DNA of 64,000 nucleotides, from positions 806,001-870,000 of the forward strand of contig CAOLHI010002136.1 in NCBI GenBank assembly GCA_948474755.1, in the 5' to 3' direction. The DNA comes from Ctenosaura bakeri (taxonomy: Eukaryota > Chordata > Lepidosauria > Squamata > Iguanidae). Shown here piece by piece: positions 47,116 through 59,023 of this stretch (position 1 is its first letter; the number at the start of each line of letters is the position of its first letter). The notes beneath the pieces were generated by a model. That model had not been told where the DNA came from. It saw nothing but the letters and a program-made list of their open reading frames with translations, and made no database searches. Made by a program: the position numbers and the translations under genes.

Positions 47116-48540
47116 GGAGAGATAGCTGGATTTAAGGTAAACAAAGAAAAGACTGGGTTAATGACTAAAAACATGCTGACATACAAATTGGAACAGCTCA
47201 CCAAGAAGTCAGGATTTCAGCTACAAAAGAAGGTAAAATACCTCAGGATTTGGATAACAAGGCAAAATTCTGATCTATTTGATAACAATTACATAAGATC
47301 CTGAAAAGAAACAAAAAAAAGATCTCAAGAGGTAAACCAAATTAAACTTGTCAATGCTGGGAAGAATTGCGATGGTGAAGATGAATGTTCTTCGTAAGTG
47401 GAATTTTTTATTTCAAAACTTGTCTATAATCAAGAATGACAAACCTTTCCAAACATGGAAAAGAGAACTTTCAAAATTCATATGGAATGGCAAGAAACCA
47501 AGGATTAAAATGGAAGTGTTTGACAGATCGCAAAAAATGCAGAGGTTGCAGCTTCCCTAACTTCAAACTGTATTATTACACTAGCACATGCTCTTGGCTG
47601 TCAGAGTGGTTAACTTTACAAAATAAAAGAATCTTAACCCTAGAAGGCACAGATAACAGAATGAGGTGGCATGCCTATATATGGTACGACAGGGCAAAAA
47701 TTGATAGAGAATTCATAAATCATTTTATAAAAGGATCCTTATTAAAAATCTGGATTAAAGTTAAGAACATGGTCTACAATAAAATTCTGCCCTGGATCTC
47801 CACAAGAAGCATTCTGTAGAAGATGGGCAAATACACAAGAAAAATGGATAACTTACAAAGATCTCTTAGAACAGAATTACTGTGGAAATATTCAGTTAAG
47901 ATCCAGGGAAAAATTAAAACGATTAGGATTTAATCTTTCTTGGTTTCCATACTTACAGCTTCTCAAAATATATAAGATTGACTTAAATCAAGAAGGATTC
48001 TCCCTAAACAAAACTTCCAATGAACTAAAAAAGATCATCTTTAGCCACTCAAATCATCTTACTTTAAAAATCTATAAACTTCTTTTGGATTGAAATTTAG
48101 AAGACGAGATAGCTAAGGATACCATGATAACTTGGGCCAGTAATGTAGGTCATGAAATACAACTAGACCACTGGAAAACATCATGGAAGATGACCAAAAA
48201 AATTATTTTATTTCAACATCTCAAAGAAAACTATCTGAAGATGTTCTATAAATGGTATATGACACCTGCAAAACTAAATAAAATCTATAAAACATATCAG
48301 AATAAATGTTGGAAATGCCAAGAGAGCAAAGGAACATTTTATCATATGTGGTGGAGCTACCAAAAGACAAAAAAGTTTTGGGAACAGATACAGAAAACAC
48401 TAACAGAGATACATAAAATATGGATCCCATTTACTCCAGAAATATTTCTAATGAATATACTTAATGATCTAGAACCTTCATTTCTTAGGAAATATTGGAG
48501 AATTCTCCTTTATCTAGCCACTACAGCAAGGCTACTCTTA
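47116..48540 (+). mobile_element. L1 LINE ORF2 C-terminal fragment
   Basis: Decayed ORF2 in order: [93 protein letters not shown], then KMFYKWYMTPAKLNKIYK, CWKCQESKGTFYHMWWS (the zinc-knuckle-like Cys/His segment of L1 C-termini) and LLYLATTARLLLA. It is 5'-truncated and lacks a 3' UTR because a CR1 starts at 48543. Several frameshifts split it. Confidence 0.88.
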
Positions 48541-48542
48541 GC

Positions 48543-49558
48543 TGTGGCATGTTTCTCTTCCTACCGCAAGACATCATTGGGTACACCTGCAGCAAATGCA
48601 AGCTGGAGGAGAAGGTTCAACAGCTGGAGGCACGCATTTCAAATCTTCACATTTTTAGGGAGGGAGAGGAGTTCTTGGACAGAGCTGAGAGGACCTTTTT
48701 GAAGACAGAGTGCACGGAGGAGCTAGCAGACAAAGAAGCCGGTTCACAAAACCAAGAGACAGATGCTTGGAGGAATGTGACACACAGGAGTAGAAAGGCA
48801 AGGTGCCATACGGAGACTCTTGAGCTACAGAATTACTTCCAAATTCTCGACCATATTCATGACAAAGTGGAACAGCAGGAAGAGGTCATGGAACATCATC
48901 CACAGGAACTCCAACTTCAGCAACAGGAACCTCAACACCAGCAGAACAACATCCAACAGCATCAGCACCAGTATAGTCTCTGCACAAACAGAAAGTTCAG
49001 GCAGCCATGAGGGAATCTGCTCTTTGAGTAATCCCAGACAAGCCTCAGAGGAGATGAGTTCTAGTGGATGGGGACTCTTTGCTGACAGGAACAGAATCAA
49101 CCATTTGCAACCTGGACAGGATCAATCGTGAGGTGTGCTGTCTCCCTGGGGCCAAAATCAATGACATAACGGAGAGGCTAACCAGACTGGTCAAGCCCAC
49201 TGACCGTAACGCCCTCCTCTGCTTCATATTGGAACAAACGACACGACGAGGCACAGCTTTCACTGCATTATGAAGGATTATTAGCTTATGGATAGGAAGC
49301 TGAAGGACCTTCGGGTGCAGGTTGTCATTTCATCTCTTCTCCCTGTGGAAGGACGTGGCCCACAAAGGGAAAAAAGTAGTGGAGATCAACAACTGGCTCC
49401 AAAGATGGTGCTGCCAGGAGCGATTTGGACGTTTGGATCACCCCCTCCATTTCCACAAAGATGGTCGTCTGGCACAGGATGGCCTGCACCTTACAACCAT
49501 CGGCCAGAACGTTTTTGCTAACAGTCTCACAAAATGGATCAGGAGGTCTTTAAACTGA
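48543..49558 (+). pseudogene. CR1 ORF1 (coiled coil plus esterase-like domain), broken
   Basis: N-terminal part: YTCSKCKLEEKVQQLEARIS, a Cys-pair followed by a leucine-zipper-like coiled coil, then REGEEFLDRAERTF. A Gln/His-rich linker (48890-48980) follows. The C-terminal part has GDSLLTGTES (a GDS-like box), ICNLDRINREVCCLPGAKI and DGLHLTTIGQNVFANSLTKW (the D-x-x-H box) as in the SGNH-hydrolase-like domain of CR1 ORF1 proteins. At least two frame changes break it. In CR1 elements ORF1 binds RNA; the esterase fold's role is not settled. Confidence 0.8.
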
Positions 49559-49679
49559 GTTTGACTTGGGAGGGGAACAGTATTATTCTGGGCAAGGATT
49601 CAGTGAGTGCTGCAAAAAATAGCCCAAATGATATAGATAGGGCAGGCCAAGTGGAACTAGAGACCAACAGAAAGAGGGG

Positions 49680-51707
49680 AAGTAACCTTAGTACAAGACT
49701 TCCATGAAGGGCACATCGTCTCAAGTGTCTCACACTAATGCACAGAGCATGGGGAATAAGCAAGATGAACTCCAACTCTTCGTACAACAAAATAAATATG
49801 ATTTAATAGGCATCACTGAAACTTGGTGGGATGAATCTCATGACTGGAATGTAGAATAGGATGGCATAAGCTATTTTGCAGAAATAAACCAAACAAGAAA
49901 GGAGGAGGAATAGCCTTATATCAAGGATGTTTTCACCTGTGAAGAGATCTATGACTTAATTCTGGGAAGCCAAGTCGAAAGCATCTGGGCAAGAATTAAG
50001 GGAGCGAGAAACAATAGGGATGTGATTGTGGGGGTTTGCTACAGGCCTCCGGGCCAGCCTGAGGACTTGGATAATGCCTTCCTGGAGCAGATGACCACAC
50101 TTTCAAAAAGGAGAGATGCTGTGTTAATGGGAGATTTCAATTATCCTGGTATTTGTTGGCAGTCAAATTCTGCAAAGCCCACAAGGTCCAACAGGTTCCT
50201 CACTTGCCTTTCAGACAATTTCATGGTCCAGAAGGTGGAAGAGGCAGCAAGGGGATCGGCTACTTTAGATCTGATCCTGACCAACAGGGATGACCTAGTT
50301 GATGAGGTGGAGGTAGTGGGATCCTTAGGAGGGAGTGACCATGCTATTTTAGAGTTTGTCATTCACCGGGAAGGAGAAGCCAAGTGTAGCCAGACATGCA
50401 TCCTGAACTTTAAGAAAGCTGATTTCTCTAAACTTAGAGAGTTACTTGCTGAAATCCCATGGTCAAGAATACTAAAAGAGAAAGGAGTTCATGTCAGATG
50501 GGAGTTTCTTAAAGGTAAGATACTGAAGGCACAATTGAAAACTGTGCCAATCAGGAGGAAAAATGGTAGGTCTCTAAAGAAACCAGAATGGTTGACTGAA
50601 GAACTCTCAGCTCAGCTAAGTGTTAAAAGAAACATGTACAGGAAATGGAAGAATGGTGAAACCACCAAAAAGGAATTCAGGCAAATAGCCAGGAGATGTA
50701 GAGAGAAGGTCAGAAAAGCTAAAGCACAGAATGAACTCAGACATCAATAAACAATAAAAATGACTTTTTAAGATATGTCCTCAGCAAAAGGAAAAACAAG
50801 GAAATGATAGGGTCATTGTGGGGGGAAGATGACCAATTAATAACAGGGGGAAGTGAGAAGGCAGAACTACTCAATATCTTCTTTGCCTCAGTTTTCTCCC
50901 AAAAGGATAGAAGTACCCAACCTGGGGCGTGGGGAGCAGATGAAGAAGCAAGGGAAATGCAGCACAGAATAAATAGAGAAGTAGTACAGGAATATCTAGC
51001 TACACTAGATGAATTCAACTCTACAGGGCTAGATGAATTACATCCAAGAATATTAAAAGAACTGGCAGAAATCATTTCTGAACCACTTGCAATAATCTTC
51101 CAGAACTCTTGGAGAACAGGAGAAGTCCCAGCAGACTGGAGGAGGGCAAATGTCATCCCCATCTTCAAGAAGGGGAAAAAAGAGGATCCAAATAATTATT
51201 GCCCAGTCAGACTGACACCAATACCAGGAAAGATCCTAGAGGAGAGCATTAAACAGTCAGTTTGTAATTACTTAGAAAGCAATGCCGTAATCACTAAAAG
51301 CCAGCATGGATTTCTCAGAAATAAGTCATGCCAGACTAATCTTTTCTCTTTTTATAATAGGGGTACAAGCTTGATCGAAGAAGGGAATGCTGTAGACATA
51401 GCATATTTTGACCTCAGTAAACCTTTGACAAAGTTCCCCATGACATTCTTGCAAAGAAGCTAGTAAAATGTGGGCTGGACAGGGCTATTGTTAGGTGGAT
51501 TGATAATTGGTTGACCGACCGAACCCAAAGGGTGATCACGAATGGCTCCTTTTCATCCTGGAGAGAAGTGAATAGTGGGGTGCCATAGGATTCTGTCCTG
51601 GGCCCAGTGCTATTCAACATCTTCATCAATGATCTACATCAATGACTTGGATGAAGGAGCAGAGGGCATTCTGATCAAATTTGCAGACGATACCAAATTG
51701 GGAGGTA
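49680..51707 (+). pseudogene. CR1 ORF2 (endonuclease + reverse transcriptase), broken
   Basis: Endonuclease motifs in order: TNAQSMGNKQDELQ, GITETWWDE (catalytic Glu), VIVGVCYRPPGQPEDL, LMGDFNYPGICW, LDLILTNRDDLV and GGSDHAILEF. The frame 50022-50750 is open for 242 residues. A second open part (50804-51463) enters the reverse transcriptase: [50 protein letters not shown]. Then the FDLSKP-TKFP block, SGVP*DSVLGP and KFADDTKLGG. Damage: stops near 49858 and 50749, a lost base in the AFDKVPHD block near 51420, and a stop in GVPQGS. Confidence 0.88.
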
Positions 51708-52174
51708 AACATGCAAGGCACATGCAAGATAAACAAGAAAATAGTACTCATGAAAGGGATTCCTCACACTCAGATATGCTGGATAGTTATAAGCACAGAT
51801 AGATTCTCAAGATCAGCCAAACTGTCCAAAATAACAAAGCTCTAACACAACTAATTAGACATATTCTAAGCTACTCACAGCTGTTGGTCATTTCTGAGAT
51901 GGTATTTTGGGAAGGGCCAAAAGGTGGCCTTGTTTGCTTCTACTGGCTTCCCTCACCCTCTTCATGGTCTCTTGAGGATTTTTTTTTCACTTCTCATGGA
52001 AGCATCTAGAAGATTCTCACTTTTCTTCCTCCTGATTAGGCAACTATCTCATGTGACTTCCAATCAATGTTACCTAACCCTAGCAGTCCATTAACCTTTT
52101 GTATGCATGAGGGGGAACTATCTCCCTTAAGCTCTGTTATGTAGATAATGGGGAACCCCATTATCACAGCATGC
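51708..52174. other. Unrecognised intergenic stretch
   Basis: No supported gene or repeat after the truncated CR1. Confidence 0.5.
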
Positions 52175-52345
52175 ACACAAATTAAGACTCTGAGGACCAG
52201 GGTTTGAATCCCCAGTTGGTTATGGAAACCTGGGTGACCTCAGGCAAGTCACATTCTCTCAGATTAAGAGAAAGGCAAGGGCAACAAATCTTGCCAAGAA
52301 AACTCCCGTGATAAGTTCACCTTAGGGTCTCCATAAGTCATTTTT
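52175..52345 (+). mobile_element. Sauria-type SINE (long form)
   Basis: B-box CCAGGGTTTGAATCCCCAG, body GGGTGACCTCAGGCAAGTCA, CTTGCCAAGAAAACTCCCGT and tail AGGGTCTCCATAAGTCA. Most of the head A-box region is lost. Confidence 0.85.
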
Positions 52346-52395
52346 CAAAGGGGAGAGACATGATGGCTAGAAAGAATCTTCCCTTGTCAGTGGTA

Positions 52396-52610
52396 CTTTA
52401 TTGTGGTGCCTTCAAGCCACTTCTGACTTATGGCATCCCTAAGGTAACCTATTACAGGGCTGTTGGGGTTTTGTTGTTTTTGTTTTTGGCAAGATTTGTT
52501 CAGAAGGCCTCTGCCTTTGCCTTCCTCTGAGGCTGAGAGAATGTGACTTGCCCACAGTTACTCAGTGCCAGAGTAGGGATTTGAATCCTAGTCTCCAGAA
52601 GCCTTTAATA
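52396..52610 (-). mobile_element. Sauria-type SINE (long form)
   Basis: Antisense: tail GCCTTCAAGCCACTTCTGAC, body GCCTTCCTCTGAGGCTGAGA and reversed B-box GGGATTTGAATCCTAGTCTC. It points opposite to the copy at 52175-52345, 50 bp away, so the two can form an inverted pair. Confidence 0.85.
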
Positions 52611-52849
52611 AACGAATAAATAACTGAATATTTATATCTAATTTTAAGCATTAAATTTTGACTTGGATCTTGCAGGTCCGTCAGGTTGCTAAGTTCTCTA
52701 AGTTCCCTGCCATGAAAATACTAACCTGTTAAATGTGTATTCTTTGTTAACCACTACTTTATATTTAAAAATTGCACAAGTGGGGCTATTTTGAATCCAG
52801 GTTTACATAATGCTAACTGCTGTTTCATTGTAGTCCATAGGCTGCTGGA

Positions 52850-53276
52850 TGTTACATTCTGTTTTATGATTTTATGGTAGAGTAGATTGGGAAATTGAAA
52901 CTAAGGCTGGCAGTGCTGGGATGTTATAGAACAAAGTCATGTGAAGATAGGGACAGAGAAATATGCACGAAAGGATCATCCTGGTCAAGAGTGTATGTGG
53001 TTGTGGCAAGCACCAGCCTGGGAAAATAAAGGGGGGATACACACATGGAGGGATTTATGGCTGAGATCAATGAATGCTTTGTGGGCCTAAACTTGCTTTG
53101 ATAATCTATAAAAGATGCATGTTATATGTACCTTTCAGTTTCAGCAGCTTCTGTGGAAGTGTGCTGTGTTGCTCTTGCTTATCCATACAAAATAAATTTT
53201 TGTCTACATCAGAGTGAGTGTTGTGGAGTGTGGATTAGCCAGTAAATGACAGGCTCCCTGACAACAGTTTATATTT
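52850..53276 (+). mobile_element. Possible solo LTR, family D
   Basis: TGTTACATTCTG at the left and CCCTGACAACA at the right could be TG...CA ends; inside are CTATAAAAGATG (53107, TATA-like) and AAAATAAATTTTTG (poly(A)-like, 53189) at LTR-like spacing. No matching target duplication and no second copy in the window, so the call is tentative. Confidence 0.4.
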
Positions 53277-53277
53277 A

Positions 53278-53315
53278 CAGGGGGTCCCCAATAAAGAAAA
53301 GGTTAAGAACCACTG
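53278..53315 (-). mobile_element. hAT (SPIN/Charlie-like) terminal fragment
   Basis: GGGGGTCCCCAATAAAG and AGGTTAAGAACCACTG form the right terminus of a hAT element with CAGTGGTTCTTAACC ends. No matching left end was found near by. Confidence 0.55.
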
Positions 53316-53895
53316 TTTATAACATATATACTTTGAGTCATATTTAATGGTAGCCACATGTATAATAAGAGATCTTCATGATATTCTGTTATTAACAGTC
53401 CTGCTCTGGGCCTGCAAACTCAGGGCTGTGGCTTCCTTATTTGAATCTATCCATCTGGAATCTTCCTCTTTTCCTACTGCCTTCCTCTTTACCAAGCATT
53501 ATTCTCTTCTCCAATAAATCATGTTGTCTTACGATATGTGCACTGTACAATAGCCTCAGGCTAGTGATAAATTTTTCTTCTAGGGAGAGTTTAGGCTTGA
53601 TTTGCTCTAGGACTCATTGATTCTTTTCCTTGGCATCCATAGAACTCAGCAGTTCAGCACTACATTTCAAATGGGTTGATTCTCTTCCTGTCAGCTGTAT
53701 TCACTGTCCTGCTTTCATAATCATACATAGAAATCAGAAATATGAAAGATGAATACCTGACTTTGGTATTCAGTGACACATCTTTCACTTGTGGATCTCA
53801 TGTAGTTCCTTCTTTTCTTCTCTTCCAAGTTTTATTTCTCTTCTGACTTCTTGACTACAGTCTCCATTTTGATTTATGACTCAGTCAAAGTATAG
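53316..53895. other. Unrecognised intergenic stretch
   Basis: No supported gene or repeat. Confidence 0.5.
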
Positions 53896-54107
53896 GGAGA
53901 GCCAGCGTACTGTCGTGGCCTGAGCACTGGACTACAACTCTTCAGACCAGGGTTTGATTTCCTGCTTAGCCACGGAAGCCCACTGGGGGGCTTTGGGCAC
54001 ATCATGCACTCTTGGCCCAAAAGCTCCATGACAGGTTCACCTTAGGGTTGCTATAAGTCGGAAATGACTTTGAGACACACACAACAACAACAAACAACAA
54101 CAAATTA
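53896..54107 (+). mobile_element. Sauria-type SINE, nearly full length
   Basis: Head GAGAGCCAGCGTACTGTCGT, B-box CAGGGTTTGATTTCC, body CCACTGGGGGGCTTTGGGCA, tail AGGGTTGCTATAAGTCGGAA and a terminal (ACAACAACA) tract. It is among the best preserved tails of the family here. Confidence 0.9.
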
Positions 54108-54830
54108 TAGAAAGTCTTTGACTATTGCAGTGTCTTCATCATCCACTTTAAAATTGCATCTGATGAAGTAGACAGTCTATGAAAGTTTATACTAACTCCT
54201 TTCTCCCAGTTAGTCTGAAAGGTACTATATGATCCCTTTGTATCCACTTTAAAGTTATATAAATAATCTGTGGTCATTATTTGTGTTTTCTTTCCAAAAG
54301 GTGGGGAAAACTGTAACCCAATGTTTGTACTTTCTTCTTTCACTTTCTTCAACAGTCATTCCAAGTCTTTGCTATTTTCTGCTAGTATGCATATCTTTAA
54401 TTCTTGATGTTCTTTCTTCCAATATTCACACCTCCATTCTCTGAGTCTAATCCAGTGTTCCATATGATAAATTTTGAATATAAATTAAATGGATGGGATG
54501 ACAAAATGCATTCTTGCCTGACTCCCTTGCCATTCTGAAAACATTGTTTCTCCATATTCTTTCCTTTTCATGGACTCTTGTCCTGAACAAAGGTCATGCA
54601 TCAGAACAATCAAACATTGTGTCACACCCATTTCCTTTAATGCAATCCATACTTTTTTGTGACCTACAAAATTGAAGACTTTGCTATAATCTACACAGTG
54701 CAGACTGATTTTCTCTGAAATTCTTTGGCATGCTCCCTTATCCAATGTATGCTTCTAATTAATCCCCTAGCACCCCTTCCTTTTCTGAATCCAGAATGGA
54801 TACTGGGCATTTTTCACTTCATGCATACTA
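54108..54830 (-). mobile_element. RTE/BovB LINE reverse transcriptase fragment
   Basis: Minus-strand translation follows BovB: an FRKGRG-like segment, LDKGACQRISEKISLHCVDYSKVFNFV (the CFIDY-KAFDCV block, first catalytic Asp), KVWIALKEMGVTQCLIVLM, LCSGQESMKRKEYGET, then a deletion of the YADD box and ILAENSKDLE-LLKKVKEEST with KKTQIMTTD. The left quarter (54108-54240) is a different dispersed repeat (ACTTCATCAGATGCAATTTT). BovB-type enzymes are the presumed movers of the Sauria SINEs. Confidence 0.75.
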
Positions 54831-54949
54831 AAAGTCTTTGTTATGAAACTTGGGGCATCATTTTGCCTGCACAGCAGATTAATGCAATGGTCCAATTGTT
54901 ACTGCATTCTCTGGTGTCCCCTTTCTTGGGGAACAGAATCTACACTGAA

Positions 54950-56410
54950 TGTTTCTAATCTGTGTACCATTGCTTTGTTTTCCATATTTGGAAATGCATT
55001 ATATGGAATATCAGATATCTGGAATATATCACAGTAGTCTAATTAGGAAGTTACCACTGCATGGACTATTGTGGCTAGGTTACTCTTGTACAAGAACAGC
55101 TATAGTTGGCAGCCCTCTTGAAGCTGGGCCCAGCCACTCTGAACTGTGAATCCACCTGGGTCTCCAGTGAGAGAGATGGCTCAAGGAATACTCCCAAGCT
55201 TTGTACCTGTCTCTTCAGATAGATGGGGCTGCTTCCATGCAGGCTGCTTATCTATTTCCCAGATCCAGGAACCACCGATCCACAGGATTTCCACCTCACC
55301 AAGATTCAGTTTCACTATTTTGGCTATCATCCACCCCAGTATAGCATCCATGGATTAGTCCACCACTTATACAGCCCTAGCTGACTTAAAGCACAAGTAC
55401 AGCTGAGAGTGGTTACCCTGATTTCTGGGGGTCCCGGGAGGGTCACCTAATTGCGCTCTCAAAATATCAAAAGGTGGGGAAATTAGCCAAGAGCACGAGC
55501 TAGCAATGCGAGAGGCAGGGCAACGCAGTGGAATCTTTTAGCCAAAGTCTACGGGGTCAGACCAAGCCAAGGAGCACACCAAGTTATAAGAATAATTGAG
55601 ATCTTTATTAAATACAGACAAACGGTGTATGCAACACATGCACTCAGATAATTATAGAAAATAAAGGTTGGAGTGGGACAGAGGGATTTTTCAGAGGGAT
55701 GGTTGAATTGGGTGATACGACACCTGTCCCGAAGCCCGGATAGATCACTGCGAAGGTCTGAAGTTGCGTAGTCTCAGCCAATATGACTGCGGGGAAGGCT
55801 CGCCAAGCAGAGTAGCAGCAAGACGGGATGGAACTCAGGAGCAATCCGAGGATGGTCTCGGAGTCGGGGGGTTTTATAGGGAGAAATGTAACTGCAGGCT
55901 ATTCCATACTTGGGGAAAACAATGAGTTTCAGGCGCGAAACAAAGCTTTGGAAAGGTCAGAATTTAGCGTGATTGAGTTAGGTCCGAATTGACAATAGAG
56001 TAGCCAGTATGCAGATGCACAGTGCTTGACATTTGAGTATCCAGCTTGTCAAGTTGCCTGCTTGGGGCAGGGAGTTCTTTGTAAACAGCATGCATACATA
56101 ATGAGGGTGTTTGCAAAGAGGTCTCCTCAAGCGGCGATCTGGCTATTTCTGGCCTGCCTGTATTGTGTTGGAATATTGCAGCAATTAGTGGCCGAGCCTA
56201 GTTCTATGCTTGTCCGGGGGCCTCACAAACATGTGGAGGGTGGTGGTGGAAGAAAGTCAAATTATTGATATCAAAATGATATCTATGTCACCTTAAGTGC
56301 GGCCCAGCCATGTTCACAGAGCTGGTCCAGTAGGGTACCATGATCAATGTTATTGAAAACCACAAAAAGATCCAAATGCAGCACTCCCTCTCTCTTTCAC
56401 ATAGAATATA
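54950..56410 (-). mobile_element. L2 LINE fragment, split by an LTR
   Basis: To the right of the LTR, minus-strand LHLDLFVVFNNIDHGTLLDQL is the L2 reverse transcriptase block LDLSAAFDTIDHGIL. To the left it resumes with VQSLGVFLEPSLSLETQVD and SNLATIVHAVVTS-LDYCD, the L2 C-terminal region. The two halves are in order on one strand, separated by a family A LTR at 55412-56295. Confidence 0.75.
55412..56295 (-). mobile_element. Solo LTR, family A (copy 4)
   Basis: On the minus strand it ends CAGGGTAAC (plus-strand GTTACCCTG at 55412) and carries ATAAAACCCCCCGA near the TATA position and TTAATAAAGATC as poly(A) signal (reversed near 55600). The 4-bp word AGTG flanks it at 55408-55411 and 56296-56299, consistent with a target duplication, but the 5' end departs from the TGTTAC of other copies, so this boundary is approximate. 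Confidence 0.8.
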
Positions 56411-56964
56411 ACCTAGACTACCACTTACCACAAGCATGAGTACCTTGCTTCCAAAGGAAGTATTCATGATAAATATGCAAAAGGATATTGTAGCATCTTT
56501 GATACTGAGAGAAAGAAGTTTGTTGCATAAGGTTTCATAATCTGAGTCCACTTCATTAGATGCATCCAGTACAGTAGACTCAATTTACGGAAGTTTATGC
56601 TACAATATCCTTTTGCATACTGATCCAGACTAACACAGCTATGTTTTTGAGTTCTGTTAGAGACAAAATGATAGACACAAGATGAAACCTCTTATTTCAA
56701 CAATGTCTCACATATTTCTGAGTACAGAAAGATCCCTCAGGAGATCTTCCTCTTCAAAGTGGAAGGTACATCTCCCTAGCATTTTATAGTATTTACCACC
56801 CCCTAGATCCACCTAATCAATCCACCTTGTTTGAATCTTATTAGTCAAGATGGGCAAAGGTCAAGCTTACATATTCTGAGGCATATTGATTCAAGAATTC
56901 CATACATATCACCAAACCACAGCAACTAAAATTGATCCCAAACAATTTTACCAAATGGAACCCT
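56411..56964. other. Intergenic, with dispersed repeat words
   Basis: ATATTGTAGCATCTTTGATA, GTCCACTTCATTAGATGCAT and CCAGACTAACACAGCTATGT (56480-56650) are parts of a dispersed repeat also glimpsed at 16925 and 54190, including an inverted ATGCAAAAGGATATTGTAGC pair. I cannot assign its class. Confidence 0.45.
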
Positions 56965-58368
56965 TGTTAGCAGCCATACACCACCAAAATATGGTCTAAC
57001 TGGCAAATATTAATTGGCATGAAATTAAGTTGCATACACTTATGGCTGAAAGGCCATATGGAGAAGGGATGCTGGCTGGGAAGATGTGCAAAAGTCGGTC
57101 AGAGATGCCCTCAGCATAGCCAGGTCATAAATTTGCTATGGATTAGCTGGGAAAACCTGACTCAATAGCTATAAGCTAATCTTCTCAACTACCCAACCTC
57201 AGAAAATAATAGTCAAGTCCAGGTGCAGTAAGAAAGCACCCCTGCCATGCGCATTTCCTACCCAAACCCTCCCCAGTCACATTACCCAATCAAGACACTG
57301 AGAAGCTGCCTGGATTCCCATCAAATGATCAGTCCATTCCAAACCCCTTTTGTTTACTCTGCCAGAAAGCAATTAACTCACACCCTTTCAGGTAGGGAAT
57401 GAGAGTATTAAAAACCCAATTCTGAGCAGCTAGTTTGCAGTACAGTAACCCCTTCACATTCATAGGTTTGACCCTGGCAAATTTGATTATTTGTGAGGCA
57501 CATGCTTGCCTCCCCACTCCTCTGATATTCCTCCTCCCATCCCTTGCATTGCTCACCCCAGGCTTGTGAGCCTTATGTCTAAAACAGACTTTTTTTTCCC
57601 CCTTTTGGGTAAGCAAAGCCCCCTCCCATTGTTGAAGGCATGCCCTCTCTGCCATGTGATTGCATATTATGCTGTGTATAAGCTGCTGATTGGTCAGGTG
57701 CTCCTTTCTGAAGATGGCTGCTGGAAGTAATTAGAACTCCAGAACTCCCCTCTTCTCTGTCTGAGGGGAAAGTACCAGTAAGCCTTTTAGGTTGTCTTTT
57801 TTTCTCTCCCTGCCATCCATCACTGGGGCCATAGGGAAAGAAATGGGAGCGAGAAGCTCTGGAGGGAAATGGGAGGGGAGTTATTTACGGTTTTTCCACT
57901 TTTGCAAGAGTTCTGTGCCTCGAATTCTTGCAAATGCTGGACTGTATCTGAACTCTCTCAGATGCTGAACTGTCATTTTGAACCCTAAACTGTACTGGCC
58001 TAAGATGCAGTTCTAAGCCACGTGCCATTTCTTCACTGGTCTTCAGGATTGGTTATTGCCCATTCTGCACTCTGAAACTTGCTATCCAATACTTTCCTCT
58101 CTTTTCTCCAGTTAGCATTGTGTGACTGTGTGAATCTTGTGTGCGTGCGTGTGTGATTGCATTTCCCCCAATAAAAACACATTTAGTTTATTTTGGAATC
58201 TCTGGCTGCAACTTTCCTGCAGAGACACAGTAAACATTGATGTCAAAGATTTCATTAGCTTACCCGTCTCTTGCAGGCCTCCTAATTTGAGCTAATAATT
58301 CCCCACTTTTGAACAGAGGTACTGGTGTCACAGGTGGACCTTTGAGTCACCCATGTTTTGGAGTAACA
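56965..58368 (+). mobile_element. Solo LTR, family B (copy 3), with Tigger-like insert
   Basis: Begins TGTTAGCAGCCATACACC and ends TTGGAGTAACA, with 4-bp flanks CCCT and CTCT (one mismatch). It has GTATTAAAAACCC (TATA-like, 57413), CCCAATAAAAACAC (poly(A), 58168) and the GGCTGCAACTTTCCTGCAG block. A Tigger-like element (57443-57944) inserted just after the TATA-like box; without it the LTR is about 900 bp, like copies 1 and 2. Confidence 0.8.
57443..57944. mobile_element. Tigger-like non-autonomous element
   Basis: TA-CAGTAACCCCTTCACATTC at the left; the right end reversed is TA-CAGTCCAGCATTTGCAAG. TA flanks at 57441-57442 and 57945-57946. The GTGAGGCAC and GTGCCTCGAATT words sit at mirrored positions. 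No transposase, no minisatellite. Confidence 0.7.
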
Positions 58369-59023
58369 CTCTGGGCACAGATACTGTGGCATCAAGCTTT
58401 GAACTAATTTGAACTGTCTCTTTGGTGCCGAGTGAATTTACTACAGTAGGTAACAAAGGGTTCTTTCCCAGCCTCTCTGATCCCAACAAGCTCCCCACCA
58501 CTTGGAATCACTCTAGTAAGTGACACGTCAACTATGAGTTGACAGAGGCAAAGTGAGACTTTTTTTTAATGACTTCATTGCCACATAATAAGATTAATAT
58601 AATTAGTACTTCACCATTTTTAGTCAGTGAATGAAGACATAGCAACGAATGACACATCCTCTCTCCAGAGAAGCAATGTCCAGAAGTGATTGTGGGTACA
58701 TTTATTTAAAAGTCAGAAATCCAGTGTAGCTATGTGTGATTACCCACTTCACTCCTAATAGTAGCAACAAAGACAGGAGGTAATGATTTTTGTAAAGCAG
58801 AACTTGTGTTTTCTTCCTGAAATTGTAAACATTAAAAAAGTCTGCTCTGTTAATTCATGCAGATAAAACCCATCATTATTATATCCATATTGCAGGAAGC
58901 AGGAATGTGGCTGAAAGGCTGTAGACTATGCCAGCCCTGCAAAGCAGCCTAGTATTGTTATATACACATTTATTATGGCGAGTCACAGTGCTGTGACAAC
59001 CATACAATAAAATTCAGGACCCT
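58369..59023. other. Unrecognised intergenic stretch
   Basis: No supported gene or repeat. Confidence 0.5.

Larger units (their letters stand above)
48543..51707 (+). mobile_element. CR1 LINE, long copy with both ORFs
   Basis: The longest element body in the window. ORF1 (48543-49558) and ORF2 (about 49680-51707) are both recognisable though broken; see separate entries. It starts right at the L1 fragment and is cut inside the reverse transcriptase, just after KFADDTKLGG, so the connection domain and 3' UTR are missing. 3' truncation is not the normal outcome of CR1 reverse transcription and suggests a later deletion near 51707. Confidence 0.9.

Noticed and set aside
48124..48702. 192-residue frame that looks like a gene
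   Set aside because: Its first part is L1 ORF2 C-terminus and its last part reads into CR1 ORF1 in a wrong frame.
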